The translations under genes and the position numbers were made by a program. A stretch of 64,000 nucleotides of DNA from Tsukamurella sp. PLM1 (lineage in GTDB: Bacteria > Actinomycetota > Actinomycetes > Mycobacteriales > Mycobacteriaceae): contig NZ_AP025688.1 of the NCBI RefSeq assembly GCF_023168325.1, positions 3,658,001 through 3,722,000 of the forward strand, given 5' to 3'. The notes under the pieces are model-generated. The model was not told the DNA's origin, searched no databases, and saw only the letters and a program-made list of their open reading frames with translations. Position 1 is the stretch's first letter. Every line of letters begins with the position of its first letter. Below, piece by piece: positions 1 to 10,129 of this stretch.

Positions 1-169
1 CCTCGCGTCCTGGGCCGCATCCGAGTACGGCACCGCCGAGAGCGCCGACCGCCGCGCAGATCACTGAGCCGATCCGGACAGCGTGGAACCGGCCACGCGA
101 TGGGGTCCCTGCCGGTACCTCCATTCAGCGGGACTGTCCGGGGCCGGAACCGCTGGTCTAGTAGGTGAT

Positions 170-1363
170 ATGTCGATCTCCACCGAACCCCAGAAGCGCA
201 CGTCTGATCGCCTGCCCCTGCTCGTGTTCGTCCTCGCCGCGGGTACCTTCCTGATGGGAACCACCGAGTTCGTCGTCGCCGGCATCCTGCCCGAGATCGC
301 CTCCGACCTCGGCATCACCGTCTCCCACGCCGCGCTCATGATCACCGTGTTCGCCGTCGGAATGATCGTCGGAACACCATTGATGGCGGTGCTCACGCTC
401 CGCCTGCCGCGACGAGTCACCCTCAGCCTCTCTCTGCTGATCTTCGCCGTCGGCCACGTGATCGTGGCGGTGTCGACGAGCTTTCCGGTGATCCTCGGCG
501 CACGATTCGTCACCGCCCTGGCCACCGGAGCGTTCTGGGCCGTCGCCGCCGTCGTCGGCGCGCAAGCTGCGGGCCCCCAGGCCGCCTCTCGTGCACTGGG
601 CATCGTCCTCGGCGGCGGGATGCTCGCCAACGTCCTCGGCGTCCCACTGGGTGCGTTCACCGGCCAGGCAGTCGGCTGGCGCGGCCCCTTCTGGGTTCTC
701 GCGGTCATCGCCGCAGTCGGCGCTGCCGTCGTGTTCCGCTCCGTCGGCGCCGACACCGACCCGACGTCCACCCCTTCACTGCGCACCGAGTTCGCAGCGC
801 TCAAAGACACCCGGGTCTGGCTCGCCCTCGCCGGATGCGCGATCGTCTGTGCGTCGTCCCTCTCGGTCTACAGCTTCATCGCCCCGATCGTCACCGAGAA
901 CACCGGCCTACCAAGTAGCGCCGTCCCCGCACTGCTGGTGGTCTACGGCCTCGGCGCCCTCGCCGGGTCCTACCTCGGCGGACGGATCGGCGCCGAGCAC
1001 CCGTACCGCGTGCTGTTCGTGTCCTCCTCGATGACCTTCGCCGTCCTCGTCGGGCTGTTGTTCCTCTCGAACTTCGCGATCCCGACAGTGATCCTCATCG
1101 CGATGCTCGGGCTGTTCGGCATGTCCACCAACCCGGTGCTGATCGGCAAGGTCGTGGGATTCGCGTCCGCCGCACCCACTCTGGCCTCCGCGCTGAGCAC
1201 ATCCGCGTTCAACGCCGGAACCGCTGCCGGATCCGCGATCGCCGGAGTCGCCCTCGCATCGTCCCTCGGTCCCACCGGCCCGATCGTCGTGGGGGCCGCC
1301 GCCGCAAGCCTGTATCTCCTTCCGCTTGCGCTGCTCCGCCTTCGTGACCGCACGCAGCAGTAG
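170..1363 (+). CDS. DHA1-family MFS drug/sugar efflux transporter
   Basis: A 397-residue protein with about 12 hydrophobic segments. It carries the DHA1 signature GTTEFVVAGILPEIASDLG in the first membrane segment, as in the AraJ/SotB/Cmx (chloramphenicol exporter) group, so a proton-driven efflux role at the cytoplasmic membrane is likely. The substrate cannot be read from the sequence. I start at the ATG at 170 (MSISTEPQK) and not at an in-frame codon at 83, because the 29 extra residues are not membrane-like and precede the usual cytoplasmic N-terminus. No good Shine-Dalgarno is visible. It is convergent with the permease at 1427-2824. Bases 1-169 contain no gene I can support. Confidence 0.85.
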   Translation: MSISTEPQKRTSDRLPLLVFVLAAGTFLMGTTEFVVAGILPEIASDLGITVSHAALMITVFAVGMIVGTPLMAVLTLRLPRRVTLSLSLLIFAVGHVIVAVSTSFPVILGARFVTALATGAFWAVAAVVGAQAAGPQAASRALGIVLGGGMLANVLGVPLGAFTGQAVGWRGPFWVLAVIAAVGAAVVFRSVGADTDPTSTPSLRTEFAALKDTRVWLALAGCAIVCASSLSVYSFIAPIVTENTGLPSSAVPALLVVYGLGALAGSYLGGRIGAEHPYRVLFVSSSMTFAVLVGLLFLSNFAIPTVILIAMLGLFGMSTNPVLIGKVVGFASAAPTLASALSTSAFNAGTAAGSAIAGVALASSLGPTGPIVVGAAAASLYLLPLALLRLRDRTQQ

Positions 1364-1426
1364 GGCGTGCGGCAGCCGCATCGTCGCCGGCACGTCGTTC
1401 GCGGTGGCGAAACGCTTCGCCGGGCT

Positions 1427-2824
1427 CTACCGCTCCACGGAGGCACGCCGCGACCGCACCCGCGCGTGCACCGTGCCCGCGACCCACAGCAGCAGCACCA
1501 CGGCGGCCGTCGAGAGCACCTGGTCCCGGACGTCGTCGTTGGCGACCGCCAGGGCCACGATGCCCAGCAGGAGCGCCAGCACGGCCCAGGACAGGTACGG
1601 GTAGGCCCACATCTTCAGCGGGAGCCGGGTGCCGTCGCGGTCGGCGCGGCGGCGCAGCACGATCTGCGACGCGATGGTCGCGAGCCAGGTCACGATGAGC
1701 GTGGACCCGACCACCGCCAGCAGCCGGTCCAGGACCTCGGAACCCCACACGTACGTCGCGGGGACGGCGAGGAAGCCGATGGCGGAGCTGGCGAGCACGG
1801 CGAGCACGGGTACGCCCGAGGCGTTCGCGCGCCCGAAGATCCCGGGCGCCATGCCGCGCTCGGCGAGCGAGTAGAGCATCCGCGAGCTGCCGTACAGATT
1901 CGCGTTGAGCGAGCTCAGCAGCGCGATCACGATGACCACGCCGAGCGTGGTACCGACCGCGGGTAGCCCGGCGGCCTTGAGGACGGCGACGAAGGGCTCC
2001 TGCGCCACCGCGGGGTCGTCCCACGACAGGGCCAGCAGGATCACTGCGACGCTGCCGACGTAGAAGACCAGGATCCGCCACACCGTGGCGCGGATCGCAC
2101 GCCCGACGGTGCGCTCGGGGTCCTTCGTCTCGGCCGCCGCGACGGCGACGATCTCGATCCCGCCGAACGCGAAGGCCACCACCAGCAGCGCGGCCACGAC
2201 ACCGCTGATCCCCTGGGGTGCGAAGTCGGTCAGGTTGCCCAGCCCAGGCGACGGTGCGCTCGTCCAGCCGAGCAGGAAGCCCACGCCCACGACCAGGAAG
2301 AGCCCGACGAACACGACCTTGATCAGCGAGAACCAGAACTCGAACTCGCCGAAGCCGCGCACCCCGGCGAGGTTCAGCGCGGTCAGCGCCAGCATGAACA
2401 GCAGCGCCCACAGCCACACCGGCGGCCCGCCGGGCAGCAGTCCGTTCAGGATGGCCGCTGCCGCCACGGCCTCCGCGGCCACCACCAGGCACAGTTGCAC
2501 CCACCAGAGCCAACCCACGGCGAAGCCCGCGCCGGGCCCCAGCGCGCGCCCCGCGTAGTAGGAGAAGGCGCCGGGATTCGGGTCCGCGGCCACCATCTCG
2601 CCGAGCATCCGCATCACGGCGATCACCACGAGCCCCGCCACCGCGTACGCGATGAGCACCGCCGGCCCGGCCAGCGCGATCCCCTTGCCGGAGCCCACGA
2701 ACAGCCCGGCGCCGATCGCGGAGCCGAGGCTCATCATGATCAGGTGCCGGGCGCGGAGCCCCGCGTGCAGGCCGGGATCGGACGCCGCGGCCGCTCCGGT
2801 GCTCTCGCCCGACGGTGCCGCCAT
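1427..2824 (-). CDS. APC-superfamily amino acid permease
   Basis: A 465-residue polytopic protein. Its N-terminal segment SLGSAIGAGLFVGSGKGIAL is the classic first helix of amino acid:proton symporters of the AAT/GabP/AnsP group, followed by about 11 more membrane spans. The ATG overlaps the purL stop by one base (TGATG), so the two genes are translationally coupled. An upstream in-frame extension through purL is an antisense shadow and is rejected. It probably imports an amino acid into the cytosol, but the substrate is unknown. The link to purL is positional only, since amino acid permeases are not part of purine synthesis. Confidence 0.88.
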   Translation of the reverse strand: MAAPSGESTGAAAASDPGLHAGLRARHLIMMSLGSAIGAGLFVGSGKGIALAGPAVLIAYAVAGLVVIAVMRMLGEMVAADPNPGAFSYYAGRALGPGAGFAVGWLWWVQLCLVVAAEAVAAAAILNGLLPGGPPVWLWALLFMLALTALNLAGVRGFGEFEFWFSLIKVVFVGLFLVVGVGFLLGWTSAPSPGLGNLTDFAPQGISGVVAALLVVAFAFGGIEIVAVAAAETKDPERTVGRAIRATVWRILVFYVGSVAVILLALSWDDPAVAQEPFVAVLKAAGLPAVGTTLGVVIVIALLSSLNANLYGSSRMLYSLAERGMAPGIFGRANASGVPVLAVLASSAIGFLAVPATYVWGSEVLDRLLAVVGSTLIVTWLATIASQIVLRRRADRDGTRLPLKMWAYPYLSWAVLALLLGIVALAVANDDVRDQVLSTAAVVLLLWVAGTVHARVRSRRASVER

Positions 2825-5091
2825 CAGGCGAACAGCGCGGGCAGCGTGCCCTCGTGCGCGGCGCGCAGGTCGGCCAGCGTCACGCTGAACCGGCCCTGGA
2901 CCTCGACGGAGTCGCTGCCCTGATCGACCACGCCGATGCGGACGGCCGGGAGCTCGCGGGCGGCGCACATGGCCGCGAACCGGGTCTCCTCGCTGCGCGG
3001 CACGGCGACGAGCACGCGGCCCGTCGACTCGCTGAACAGCTGCACGAAGGCGTCCGCCCCCTCCGGGAGCAGCAGGCGCAGACCGGTCTCGCCGGCCAGG
3101 GCGCCCTCGACGGCGGCCTGCCACAGGCCGCCCTCGGACAGGTCGTGCGCGGCCGAGACGAGACCGTCGCGCGAGGCGGCGGTCAGCACGTCGGCGAGCA
3201 GCTTCTCGCGCTGCAGATCGACCTTCGGCGGCACACCGCCGAGGTGATCGTGCTCGACCTGCGCCCAGATGGAGCCGTCGAACTCGTCGCGGGTCTCGCC
3301 CAACAGGTAGAGGGTCTCGCCGGGCTCGGTGCCGAACCCCGTCGGGATACGACGCCGCACGTCGTCGATGACGCCGAGCACGCCGATCACCGGCGTCGGG
3401 AGGATGGCGGTGGCCCCGGTCTGGTTGTAGAAGCTCACGTTGCCGCCGGTCACGGGGATGCCGAGCTCGACGCAGCCGTCGGCGATGCCGTGCACGGCCT
3501 GCTGGAACTGCCACATCACGCCCGGGTCCTCCGGCGAGCCGAAGTTCAGGCAGTCGGTGACGGCCTTCGGGGTGGCACCGGTGACGGCGACGTTCCGGTA
3601 GGCCTCGGCCAGCGCGAGCTGCCCGCCGGTGTACGGGTCGAGGTAGGTGTAGCGGCCCGAGGCGTCGGTGGACAGGGCGATACCGCGCTGCGTGGTCTCG
3701 TCGATGCGGATGACGCCACCGTCCGCGTTCTCCGCGAGGACGGTGTTACCGCGCACGTAGCGGTCGTACTGCTCGGTGATGAACTTGCGCGAGCACAGCG
3801 CGGGCGACGCGAGCATCTTCAGCGCGGTGGCGCGCAGCTCGTCGTCGGACGCGGGCCGGCGCAGGCCGGCGGTGGTGTTCGCGATCAGTTCGTCCATGAA
3901 CGCCGGGCGCGCGACGGGGCGCTCATAGACAGGGCCGTCGTGGGCGATGGTGCGCGCGGGCGCGTCGACCACGGTCTCACCGTGCCAGGTGATGACGAGG
4001 TGCTCGCCGTCGGTGACCTCGCCGATCACGGTGGCCAGCACGTCCCACTTGGCGCAGACCTTCATGAACTCGTCCACGTTCTCCGGGGTCACGACGGCGC
4101 ACATGCGCTCCTGCGACTCGGAGGAGAGGATCTCCGCCGCGGTCATGCCCTCGGCACGGCACGCCACCTGGTCGAGGTCGATCAGCATCCCGCCGTCGCC
4201 GGCCGCGGCGAGCTCGGACGTGGCGCACGACAGCCCGGCGCCGCCGAGGTCCTGGATACCCACGACGAGCTTCTCCCGGTACAGGTCGAGGCAGCACTCG
4301 ATGAGCACCTTCTCGGTGAACGGGTCGCCCACCTGCACGGCGGGCAGCTTCTTGGGCTTCTGTCCCTCCTCGAAGGTCTCCGAGGCGAGCACGGACACGC
4401 CGCCGATGCCGTCGAGCCCGGTGCGGGCGCCGAACAGGATGATCTTGTTGCCCTTGCCCGAGGCGAACGCCAGGTGCAGGTCCTCGGCGCGAAGCACGCC
4501 GGCGCACAGTGCGTTGACCAGCGGGTTGCCCGCGTAGGAGGCGTCGAAGACGGTCTCGCCGCCGATGTTGGGCAGGCCGAGCGAGTTGCCGTAGCCGCCC
4601 ACGCCGCGCACCACCCCGTCGAGCACGCGGCGGGTGTCGGGCGCGTCGGCCGCGCCGAAGCGCAGCTGGTCCATCACGGCGATCGGGCGGGCGCCCATGG
4701 CCATGATGTCGCGGACGATGCCGCCGACGCCGGTGGCCGCGCCCTGATAGGGCTCCACGTAGGACGGGTGGTTGTGCGATTCGACCTTGAAGGTCACGGC
4801 CCAGCCGTCGCCGATGTCCACGACGCCCGCGTTCTCGCCGATGCCCGCCAGCATGGTGGACCGCATCTCGTCGGTGGTGGTCTCGCCGAAGTAGCGCAGG
4901 TGCACCTTCGAGCTCTTGTAGGAGCAGTGCTCCGACCACATCACCGAGTACATGGCGAGCTCGGCGTCGGTGGGGCGGCGGCCGAGGATCTCGCGGATCC
5001 GCTGGTACTCGTCGTCCTTAAGTCCGAGCTCACGGAACGGCTGGTCGACATCGGGCGTGGAGGCGGCGTGGGAGACCGTGTCTACGTGCAC
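2824..5091 (-). CDS. purL: Phosphoribosylformylglycinamidine synthase, subunit II
   Basis: A 755-residue small-type PurL, full length for the actinobacterial enzyme. It uses ATP and glutamine-derived ammonia to turn FGAR into FGAM in cytosolic purine synthesis, in complex with PurQ and PurS (33747-34657 here). Diagnostic segments include [19 protein letters not shown] near residue 50, [21 protein letters not shown] with the substrate-binding His, and GLGGAGLS-like repeats in the second half. The glutaminase domain is absent, as expected when PurQ is separate. Start is the ATG at 5091. purL lies 29 kb from purSQ, as in mycobacteria, where they are also unlinked though closer. Confidence 0.97.
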   Translation of the reverse strand: MHVDTVSHAASTPDVDQPFRELGLKDDEYQRIREILGRRPTDAELAMYSVMWSEHCSYKSSKVHLRYFGETTTDEMRSTMLAGIGENAGVVDIGDGWAVTFKVESHNHPSYVEPYQGAATGVGGIVRDIMAMGARPIAVMDQLRFGAADAPDTRRVLDGVVRGVGGYGNSLGLPNIGGETVFDASYAGNPLVNALCAGVLRAEDLHLAFASGKGNKIILFGARTGLDGIGGVSVLASETFEEGQKPKKLPAVQVGDPFTEKVLIECCLDLYREKLVVGIQDLGGAGLSCATSELAAAGDGGMLIDLDQVACRAEGMTAAEILSSESQERMCAVVTPENVDEFMKVCAKWDVLATVIGEVTDGEHLVITWHGETVVDAPARTIAHDGPVYERPVARPAFMDELIANTTAGLRRPASDDELRATALKMLASPALCSRKFITEQYDRYVRGNTVLAENADGGVIRIDETTQRGIALSTDASGRYTYLDPYTGGQLALAEAYRNVAVTGATPKAVTDCLNFGSPEDPGVMWQFQQAVHGIADGCVELGIPVTGGNVSFYNQTGATAILPTPVIGVLGVIDDVRRRIPTGFGTEPGETLYLLGETRDEFDGSIWAQVEHDHLGGVPPKVDLQREKLLADVLTAASRDGLVSAAHDLSEGGLWQAAVEGALAGETGLRLLLPEGADAFVQLFSESTGRVLVAVPRSEETRFAAMCAARELPAVRIGVVDQGSDSVEVQGRFSVTLADLRAAHEGTLPALFA

Positions 5092-5113
5092 CCGCCCAGT
5101 TTAGACGGGGGAT

Positions 5114-6944
5114 TCACGGGCGGACTTTCAGCCAGCGGTCCAGCACCACGAGCGCCTGTTCCGCGGGCTCGCCGTCGGCCGGCCGCAGCACGAGCTCGGG
5201 CCGCTGCGGCGCCTCGTAGGGCGCGCTGATCCCGGTGAACTCCGCGATCTCGCCGGCCCGGGCCTTCGCGTACATGCCCTTGGGGTCGCGCTGCTCGCAC
5301 ACCTCGACAGGGGTGTCGACGAAGACCTCGAGGAAGGGCAGTCCCGCCTTCTCGTGCTCGGCCCGGATCCGGTCGCGGTCCGCGCGGTACGGACTGATCA
5401 GCGACGCGATCGCCACCGTCCCCGCATCCGCGAGCAGCTGCGCGACGGCGCCCACGCGGCGCACGTTCTCCGCGCGGTCCTCCGGCGTGAAGCCGAGGTC
5501 GGCGTTGAGGCCGTGCCGCAGGTTGTCGCCGTCGAGCCGGTAGGCGGGGATCCCCCGGGCCACCAGCAGGCGCTCGAGCTCGCACGCCACCGTCGACTTG
5601 CCCGACGCGGAGAGCCCCGTCAGCCAGACGGTGCCGCCGCGGGTCGCGCGGTCCTCGCGGCGCACGGCCGCGCCGTGCCACACCACCGCGCTGGCCTTCA
5701 GGGTGGGGCCGGTGATCATCCCCGCGGCGACGGTCTCGTTGGTGTGTGGGTGGACCAGGACGAAGCTGCCGGTGGTGCGGTTGCGGCGGTACGGGTCGAA
5801 CAGGACCGGGCGGCGCGCGGTGAGCTGCACGCGGCCGATGTCGTTGAGACCGAGCTCGGCGGCGTCCTGCTCGCGGTGCAGCGTGCTGGTGTCCAGCCGG
5901 TAGTCCAGCGCCTCCACCCGCACGAGCTCGGCGGTGTGGGCGTGCAGCATCCGGTACTCGGCGCCGGCGGTCAGCGTCGCGGTGCCGGAGAACCAGCACA
6001 GCACGGTGTCGAGGTCCGTCGCGGACTGCGGCCGGTTTGCCGGCCGGCACAGCACGTCGCCGCGGCCCACGTCGAGATGGTCGGCGAGCCGAACGCACGC
6101 GGCCTCACCGGCCTCCAGCCGGTCCGCCTTCACTCCCCGGGCCGGTAGAGCTCGGCCACCGTCGTCGTGAAGCCCGACGGGAGCGCGACCACGTCGTCGC
6201 CGACCGCGAACGCCCCGGAGGCGACGGTGCCGGCCACGCCCCGGAAGTCGCTGTCGCGGGGGCGGATCACGTACTGGACGGGCAGGCGGGCGTCGATGAG
6301 GTTCTTATCGCTCACCACGTGCACGTTCTCCAAGTGGTAGAGCAGAGACGGGCCGTCGTACCAGGGCGTGTTGCCCGACCGCTCGGTGATGTTGTCTCCG
6401 AGCAGCGCGGAGACCGGGATGGCCTCCACGTCGTGCACTTCGAGCTTCGCGGCGAACTCGGCGAACTCGGCGCGGATCGCGTCGAAGCGGGCGCGGTCGA
6501 AGCCCACGAGGTCCATCTTGTTGACGCACAGCACGATGTGCTCGACGCCGAGCAGCGAGGTCAGGAAGGTGTGCCGGCGGGACTGGCGGGTGAGGCCGTG
6601 CCGGGCGTCGACGAGGATCAGCGCGACGTCGGCCGTGGACGCCCCGTGACCATGTTCCGGGTGTACTGCTCGTGCCCGGGGGTGTCGGCGAGGATGAACT
6701 TACGAGTGGCGGTGGCGAAGTAACGGTGGGCCACGTCGATCGTGATGCCCTGTTCCCGCTCGGCGCGCAGGCCGTCGGTGAGCAGCGCCAGGTCTACGCC
6801 CTCCTCGCCGCGGGCGGCGGTCGTGGCGGCGACCGCGCTCAGCTGGTCCTCCAGCACGGATTTCGACTCGTAGAGCAGCCGTCCGATGAGCGTCGACTTG
6901 CCGTCGTCCACACTGCCGGCGGTCGCGATGCGCAGGATCTCCAT
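5114..6944 (-). CDS. cysN: Sulfate adenylyltransferase GTPase subunit / APS kinase fusion (CysN-CysC), frameshifted as sequenced
   Basis: A CysNC bifunctional protein: the regulatory GTPase of ATP sulfurylase fused to APS kinase, together making PAPS. The N-part from ATG 6944 has the P-loop GSVDDGKST (residues 10-18), [12 protein letters not shown] and, after a frame change, CVNKMD. The C-part has the kinase P-loop GLSASGKST and reads to WLKVRP at 5114. The reading frame breaks twice, at the C4 runs 6642-6645 and 6135-6138. Adding one base at each restores uninterrupted CysN homology (for example [14 protein letters not shown]). Read literally, three fragments result. Both breaks lie in homopolymers, so sequencing error is more likely than decay. 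The ATG overlaps the cysD stop by one base, so the pair is one operon. Confidence 0.85.
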
Positions 6945-7858
6945 CAGAAGTAGCCCTCCTTCTTCCGGTCCTCCATGCCGGCCTCCGAGATCCGGTCGTC
7001 GGCGCGGGTCGCACCGCGCTCGGTGATCCGGGTGGTGGCGACCTCGGCCACCACGGCCTCGGGGGTGGCGGCGTCCGATTCGACGGCGCCCGTGCACGTC
7101 GCGTCGCCGACGGTGCGGAACCGCACGGTCCGGCGCTCGGGCCTCTCAGCGGGCATGGGCGCGACGAGCGGCCCGGTGGACAGCAGCATCCCGTCGCGCT
7201 CGATCACCTCGCGCTCGTGTGCGAAGTACAGCGACGGCAGGGCGATCGACTCGGCGACGACATACTGCCAGATGTCCAGCTCGGTCCAGTTGGAGAGCGG
7301 GAATACGCGGATGTGCTCGTCCTTGCCGCGCAGGCCGTTGAAGATGTTCCACAGCTCGGGGCGCTGCGCGCGGGGGTCCCACTGGCCGAACCGGTCGCGG
7401 AAGCTGAAGATCCGCTCCTTGGCGCGCGCCTTGTCCTCGTCGCGGCGCGCCCCGCCGAAGGCGGCGTCGAACCGGTGCTCGCCGATCGTGCGGAGCAGCG
7501 TCGCCGTCTGCAGGCGGTTGCGGGTGGCGCCCGGGCCGGTGGGCTCGACGACGGCACCCGAGTCGATGTCGTCCTGCACGCTGCCGACCACCAGCCGCAG
7601 CCCGCGTTCGGAGGCGAGTTGGTCGCGGAACGCGAGCACCTCGTCGAAGTTGTGCCCGGTGTCGATGTGCAGCACCGGGAACGGGATCGCGGCGGGCCAG
7701 AAGGCCTTAGCAGCGAGGTGCACCATGACCACCGAATCCTTGCCGCCCGAGAACAGCAGCACGGGCCGCTCGAAGGTGGCGGCCACCTCCCGGAAGACGT
7801 ACACCGCCTCTGCCTCGAGGACCCGCAGATGATCCGCGGCGACCGTCGTCTCCACCAC
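6944..7858 (-). CDS. cysD: Sulfate adenylyltransferase subunit 2
   Basis: A 304-residue ATP-sulfurylase catalytic subunit. It adenylates sulfate to APS, driven by the GTPase of CysN. The PP-loop SGGKDS is at residues 37-42, followed by [10 protein letters not shown] and a conserved region rich in Arg and Lys ([21 protein letters not shown]). It ends in KKEGYF, the usual CysD terminus, and overlaps cysN by one base (TGATG). It starts at the ATG at 7858. Two operator-like sites sit just upstream. No cysH or sulfite reductase gene is nearby, so here APS/PAPS may serve sulfation rather than cysteine synthesis. That is inference from the neighbouring sulfotransferase. Confidence 0.95.
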   Translation of the reverse strand: MVETTVAADHLRVLEAEAVYVFREVAATFERPVLLFSGGKDSVVMVHLAAKAFWPAAIPFPVLHIDTGHNFDEVLAFRDQLASERGLRLVVGSVQDDIDSGAVVEPTGPGATRNRLQTATLLRTIGEHRFDAAFGGARRDEDKARAKERIFSFRDRFGQWDPRAQRPELWNIFNGLRGKDEHIRVFPLSNWTELDIWQYVVAESIALPSLYFAHEREVIERDGMLLSTGPLVAPMPAERPERRTVRFRTVGDATCTGAVESDAATPEAVVAEVATTRITERGATRADDRISEAGMEDRKKEGYF

Positions 7859-7867
7859 TCCAACCTC

Positions 7868-7906
7868 CGGTTCATATTTGGACTGCTTTGGTCCATTTCT
7901 GTTCCG
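7868..7906. promoter_or_regulatory. Two operator-like sites upstream of cysD
   Basis: Two adjacent 18-base sites, CGGTTCATATTTGGACTG (7868-7885) and TGGTCCATTTCTGTTCCG (7889-7906), match the palindromic site at 8931-8948 at 13 and 14 of 18 positions. The gene between the two site groups is an IclR-family regulator, which is the natural candidate to bind all three. A further perfect palindrome AGAACGCGTTCT lies at 7912-7923, across the regulator's stop codon. Function is inferred. Confidence 0.45.
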
Positions 7907-7909
7907 AGA

Positions 7910-8831
7910 TTAGAACGCGTTCTCGCCACGTGTCAACGCCCGTCGACGCCCGTCAGCGCCCGGGCTTGCGACCCCGATCCGCACGGTGACCCGGTCGGCC
8001 GCGGCGATGAGCGCGGCCGCCCGCTCCGCGATCCCCGCTTCGTCGAGCTCGGCGCTGACGTACAGGCTGGCCACCATCGCCTGCGCGCCGTCGCCGTCGT
8101 AGACCGGTGCGGAGATCACGCTGACATTCCGCGTCGCACCGGGCTCGTCCGTCTCGCCCCGCAGGTGAACCCGGTCGCCGATGCCCGCGACGACCTCGCC
8201 GAGCAGCGCCCGCAGCTCCGCCGGGATGTCGCCCGGCACGCCGGCCATGAGCCGGTACAACTGTTGCCCCGCAGGGTCAGGAGTTCGACGAGGTAGCCGT
8301 CGGCGCGGCAGGTCTCGATGACCCGCGCGAGCCGGTCCCCGTCGGCGCGGACCCGGTCGCGTGCGACCCAGCGCTCGAGCCGCCCGGTGCGGTCCCAGAG
8401 CACGTACATGAGCCCGATCGGGGCGTGAACGGGTAGCTGTCGCCCACCTTGACCATCGCCGGTCGGCCGGGGTCGACGGCCACGTCGAGCACCGTCACTC
8501 GGTCGCCGACCACGCCGGACAGCGAGACCGGATGCCCGAACGCCTCCCACAGCCCGGCCAGGATGTCACCGCCCGCGGGATCCGCCCGCAGCGAGGTGCG
8601 GGCGGCCCGCCCGAGCGGGATCAGGGCGGGGCCGAGGCGGTAGGTCTTGTCCCGGTCGTCGCGGATCAGGTAGCCCGATTCGACCAGCGTGGCGGCGATG
8701 CCGAGGCAGGTGGGCTTGCTCAGCCCCACGCGCCGGGCGAGCTCCGAGATGCCGAACCGCTCGCGCTCGTGACGGGACAGGAACTCCAGCACCGCGACCA
8801 CCCGTTCGGTCGGGGGCGAGGTCCGGCTCAT
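7910..8831 (-). CDS. IclR-family transcriptional regulator, frameshifted as sequenced
   Basis: The N-terminal winged HTH is clear (RVVAVLEFLSRHERERFGIS, then ELARRVGLSKPTCLGIAATL), followed by an IclR effector domain. The frame changes at a G4 run, 8420-8423 (YPFTP to PIGLMYVLWDR), and again at a C4 run, 8267-8270 (TLRG to QQLYRLMAG). One added base at each gives a continuous protein of about 306 residues ending at 7910. Start is at 8831, a few bases upstream of which no strong ribosome site is seen. It is divergent from the DUF1214-SDR-sulfotransferase operon and lies upstream of cysDN in the same direction. Shared operator motifs suggest that it controls both. Effector unknown. Confidence 0.75.
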
Positions 8832-8930
8832 CGCGCCCGCTCCGCGGGCTCCCCCACCACATTCGTCATCGCCACTCCCTTGACACTCCGCGACACCTGC
8901 GCCTACGGTCTGGAACAGGTTCTACCGAAT

Positions 8931-8948
8931 TGGTCCATATTTGTACCA
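8931..8948. promoter_or_regulatory. Palindromic operator before the DUF1214 operon
   Basis: TGGTCCATATTTGTACCA is an 18-base near-perfect palindrome (TGGT-n-CA, 4-base centre, TG-n-ACCA). It lies 14 bases before the ATG at 8963, between a divergent IclR regulator and the operon it probably controls. Two related sites lie before cysD. So close to the start codon, binding would probably block transcription or initiation. Confidence 0.5.
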
Positions 8949-8962
8949 CTATCGGAGGTGGG

Positions 8963-10129
8963 ATGTACAGCGATCCGCTCGTCGCGGCGATCACCGAGGC
9001 CGAGGGCCTCGTCGCCGCGGCACCGCACATCGAGACCGAGGCCGACCTGCTGGAGGGGCTGCAATACCTCGCGCAGGGAGTGGCGGCCTGCGTGCACGGC
9101 GCGTTCGGGTTCGACAAGGATCACCCGTTCCTGCTCAGCGGCACCGGGCCGTTCACCAAGATGGGGCTCGACAACCCGGACACGCTGTATTTCGGTGCGC
9201 GCGTCGACGGCGCGCACGAGTACGTCGTCACCGGCCGCCGCGGCACCACGGCCGACATCAGCTTTCAGGTGCTCGGCGGCGGCGAGTACACCGATGACAA
9301 CGTGCCGGCCAGCACCGTCGCCTTCGACGACCGCGAGCTCACGATCGGCTCCGACGGCCGCTTCGAGGTGCGGTTCGGCCCCGGCGAACCGGTGCCCGGG
9401 TCTTATTACCGGCTGCCACCGGGCAAGGCGCAGTTGGTGATCCGCGAGGTCTTCGACGACTGGGCGGCGCAGCGCAGCACCTTCGCCATCGCCCGCGCCG
9501 ACACCGCCGGGACCGCCCCGCCGCCGGTCACACCCGAGCTCATGGCCAAGCGCTACGCCGCCGCGGGCAAGCAGCTGGTGAACCGCGTGAAGACCTGGCT
9601 GCAGTTCCCCAAGTGGTTCTACGACCCGCTGCCGGTGAACACCCTCACCGCCCCGCGGCTCACGCCCGGCGGGCTGGCGACGCAGTACTCGGCGGTCGGC
9701 CATTACGACCTCGCGGACGACCAGGCGCTCATCATCACCGTGCCCCGCGGCGACGCGCCGTACCTGGGCTTCCAGCTCGGCAGCCTCTGGTACATCTCGC
9801 TCGACTACATCCACCACCAGACCTCGCTCAACGGCGCGCAGGCGCAGGTGGATCCGGACGGCATGATCCGGATCGTGGTGTCCGAGAAGGATCCCGGCGT
9901 CACCAACTGGGTCGAGACGCTCGGGCACCGTCGGGGCTACCTCCAGTTCCGCTGGCAGCGCACCGCTTCTCCGCTTTCGGCCGCCGATGGTCCCACCGCG
10001 CAGGTGGCCCCGCTCGCGGACGTCGCGCAGCATCTCCCCCACTATGCGGCCAACCGCATCGAGGGCGCCGCGTGGCGCGCCCGGATCGCGGAGCGGGCGC
10101 GGCTCATCGGAGAAAGGATGGTCGGCTGA
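8963..10129 (+). CDS. DUF1214-domain protein
   Basis: A 388-residue protein with a C-terminal DUF1214 domain. The characteristic segments are LITVPRGDAPYLGFQLGS, WYISLDYIHHQTSLNGAQA and NWVETLGHRRGYLQFRWQRT. The family has no settled biochemistry and is often found beside oxidoreductases and lipid or steroid genes. There is no signal peptide. I start at ATG 8963 because GGAGG lies 4 bases upstream. Its stop overlaps the next ATG by one base (TGATG), so it forms an operon with the SDR and sulfotransferase. I infer a role in making or handling the molecule that is sulfated. Confidence 0.75.
   Translation: MYSDPLVAAITEAEGLVAAAPHIETEADLLEGLQYLAQGVAACVHGAFGFDKDHPFLLSGTGPFTKMGLDNPDTLYFGARVDGAHEYVVTGRRGTTADISFQVLGGGEYTDDNVPASTVAFDDRELTIGSDGRFEVRFGPGEPVPGSYYRLPPGKAQLVIREVFDDWAAQRSTFAIARADTAGTAPPPVTPELMAKRYAAAGKQLVNRVKTWLQFPKWFYDPLPVNTLTAPRLTPGGLATQYSAVGHYDLADDQALIITVPRGDAPYLGFQLGSLWYISLDYIHHQTSLNGAQAQVDPDGMIRIVVSEKDPGVTNWVETLGHRRGYLQFRWQRTASPLSAADGPTAQVAPLADVAQHLPHYAANRIEGAAWRARIAERARLIGERMVG

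Noticed and set aside
2815..5229. An 804-codon open frame on the plus strand
   Set aside because: It is antisense to purL, His/Gly/Arg-rich, and has no family features. High GC opens such shadow frames.
5114..6133. A free-standing cysC gene starting at 6133
   Set aside because: The first 140 residues are the third CysN domain, which continues the upstream fragment once one base is added.
6130..6944. Programmed ribosomal frameshifting in cysN and other genes
   Set aside because: The breaks lack slippery heptamers with downstream pseudoknots, occur in many unrelated genes, and are all explained by lost bases.
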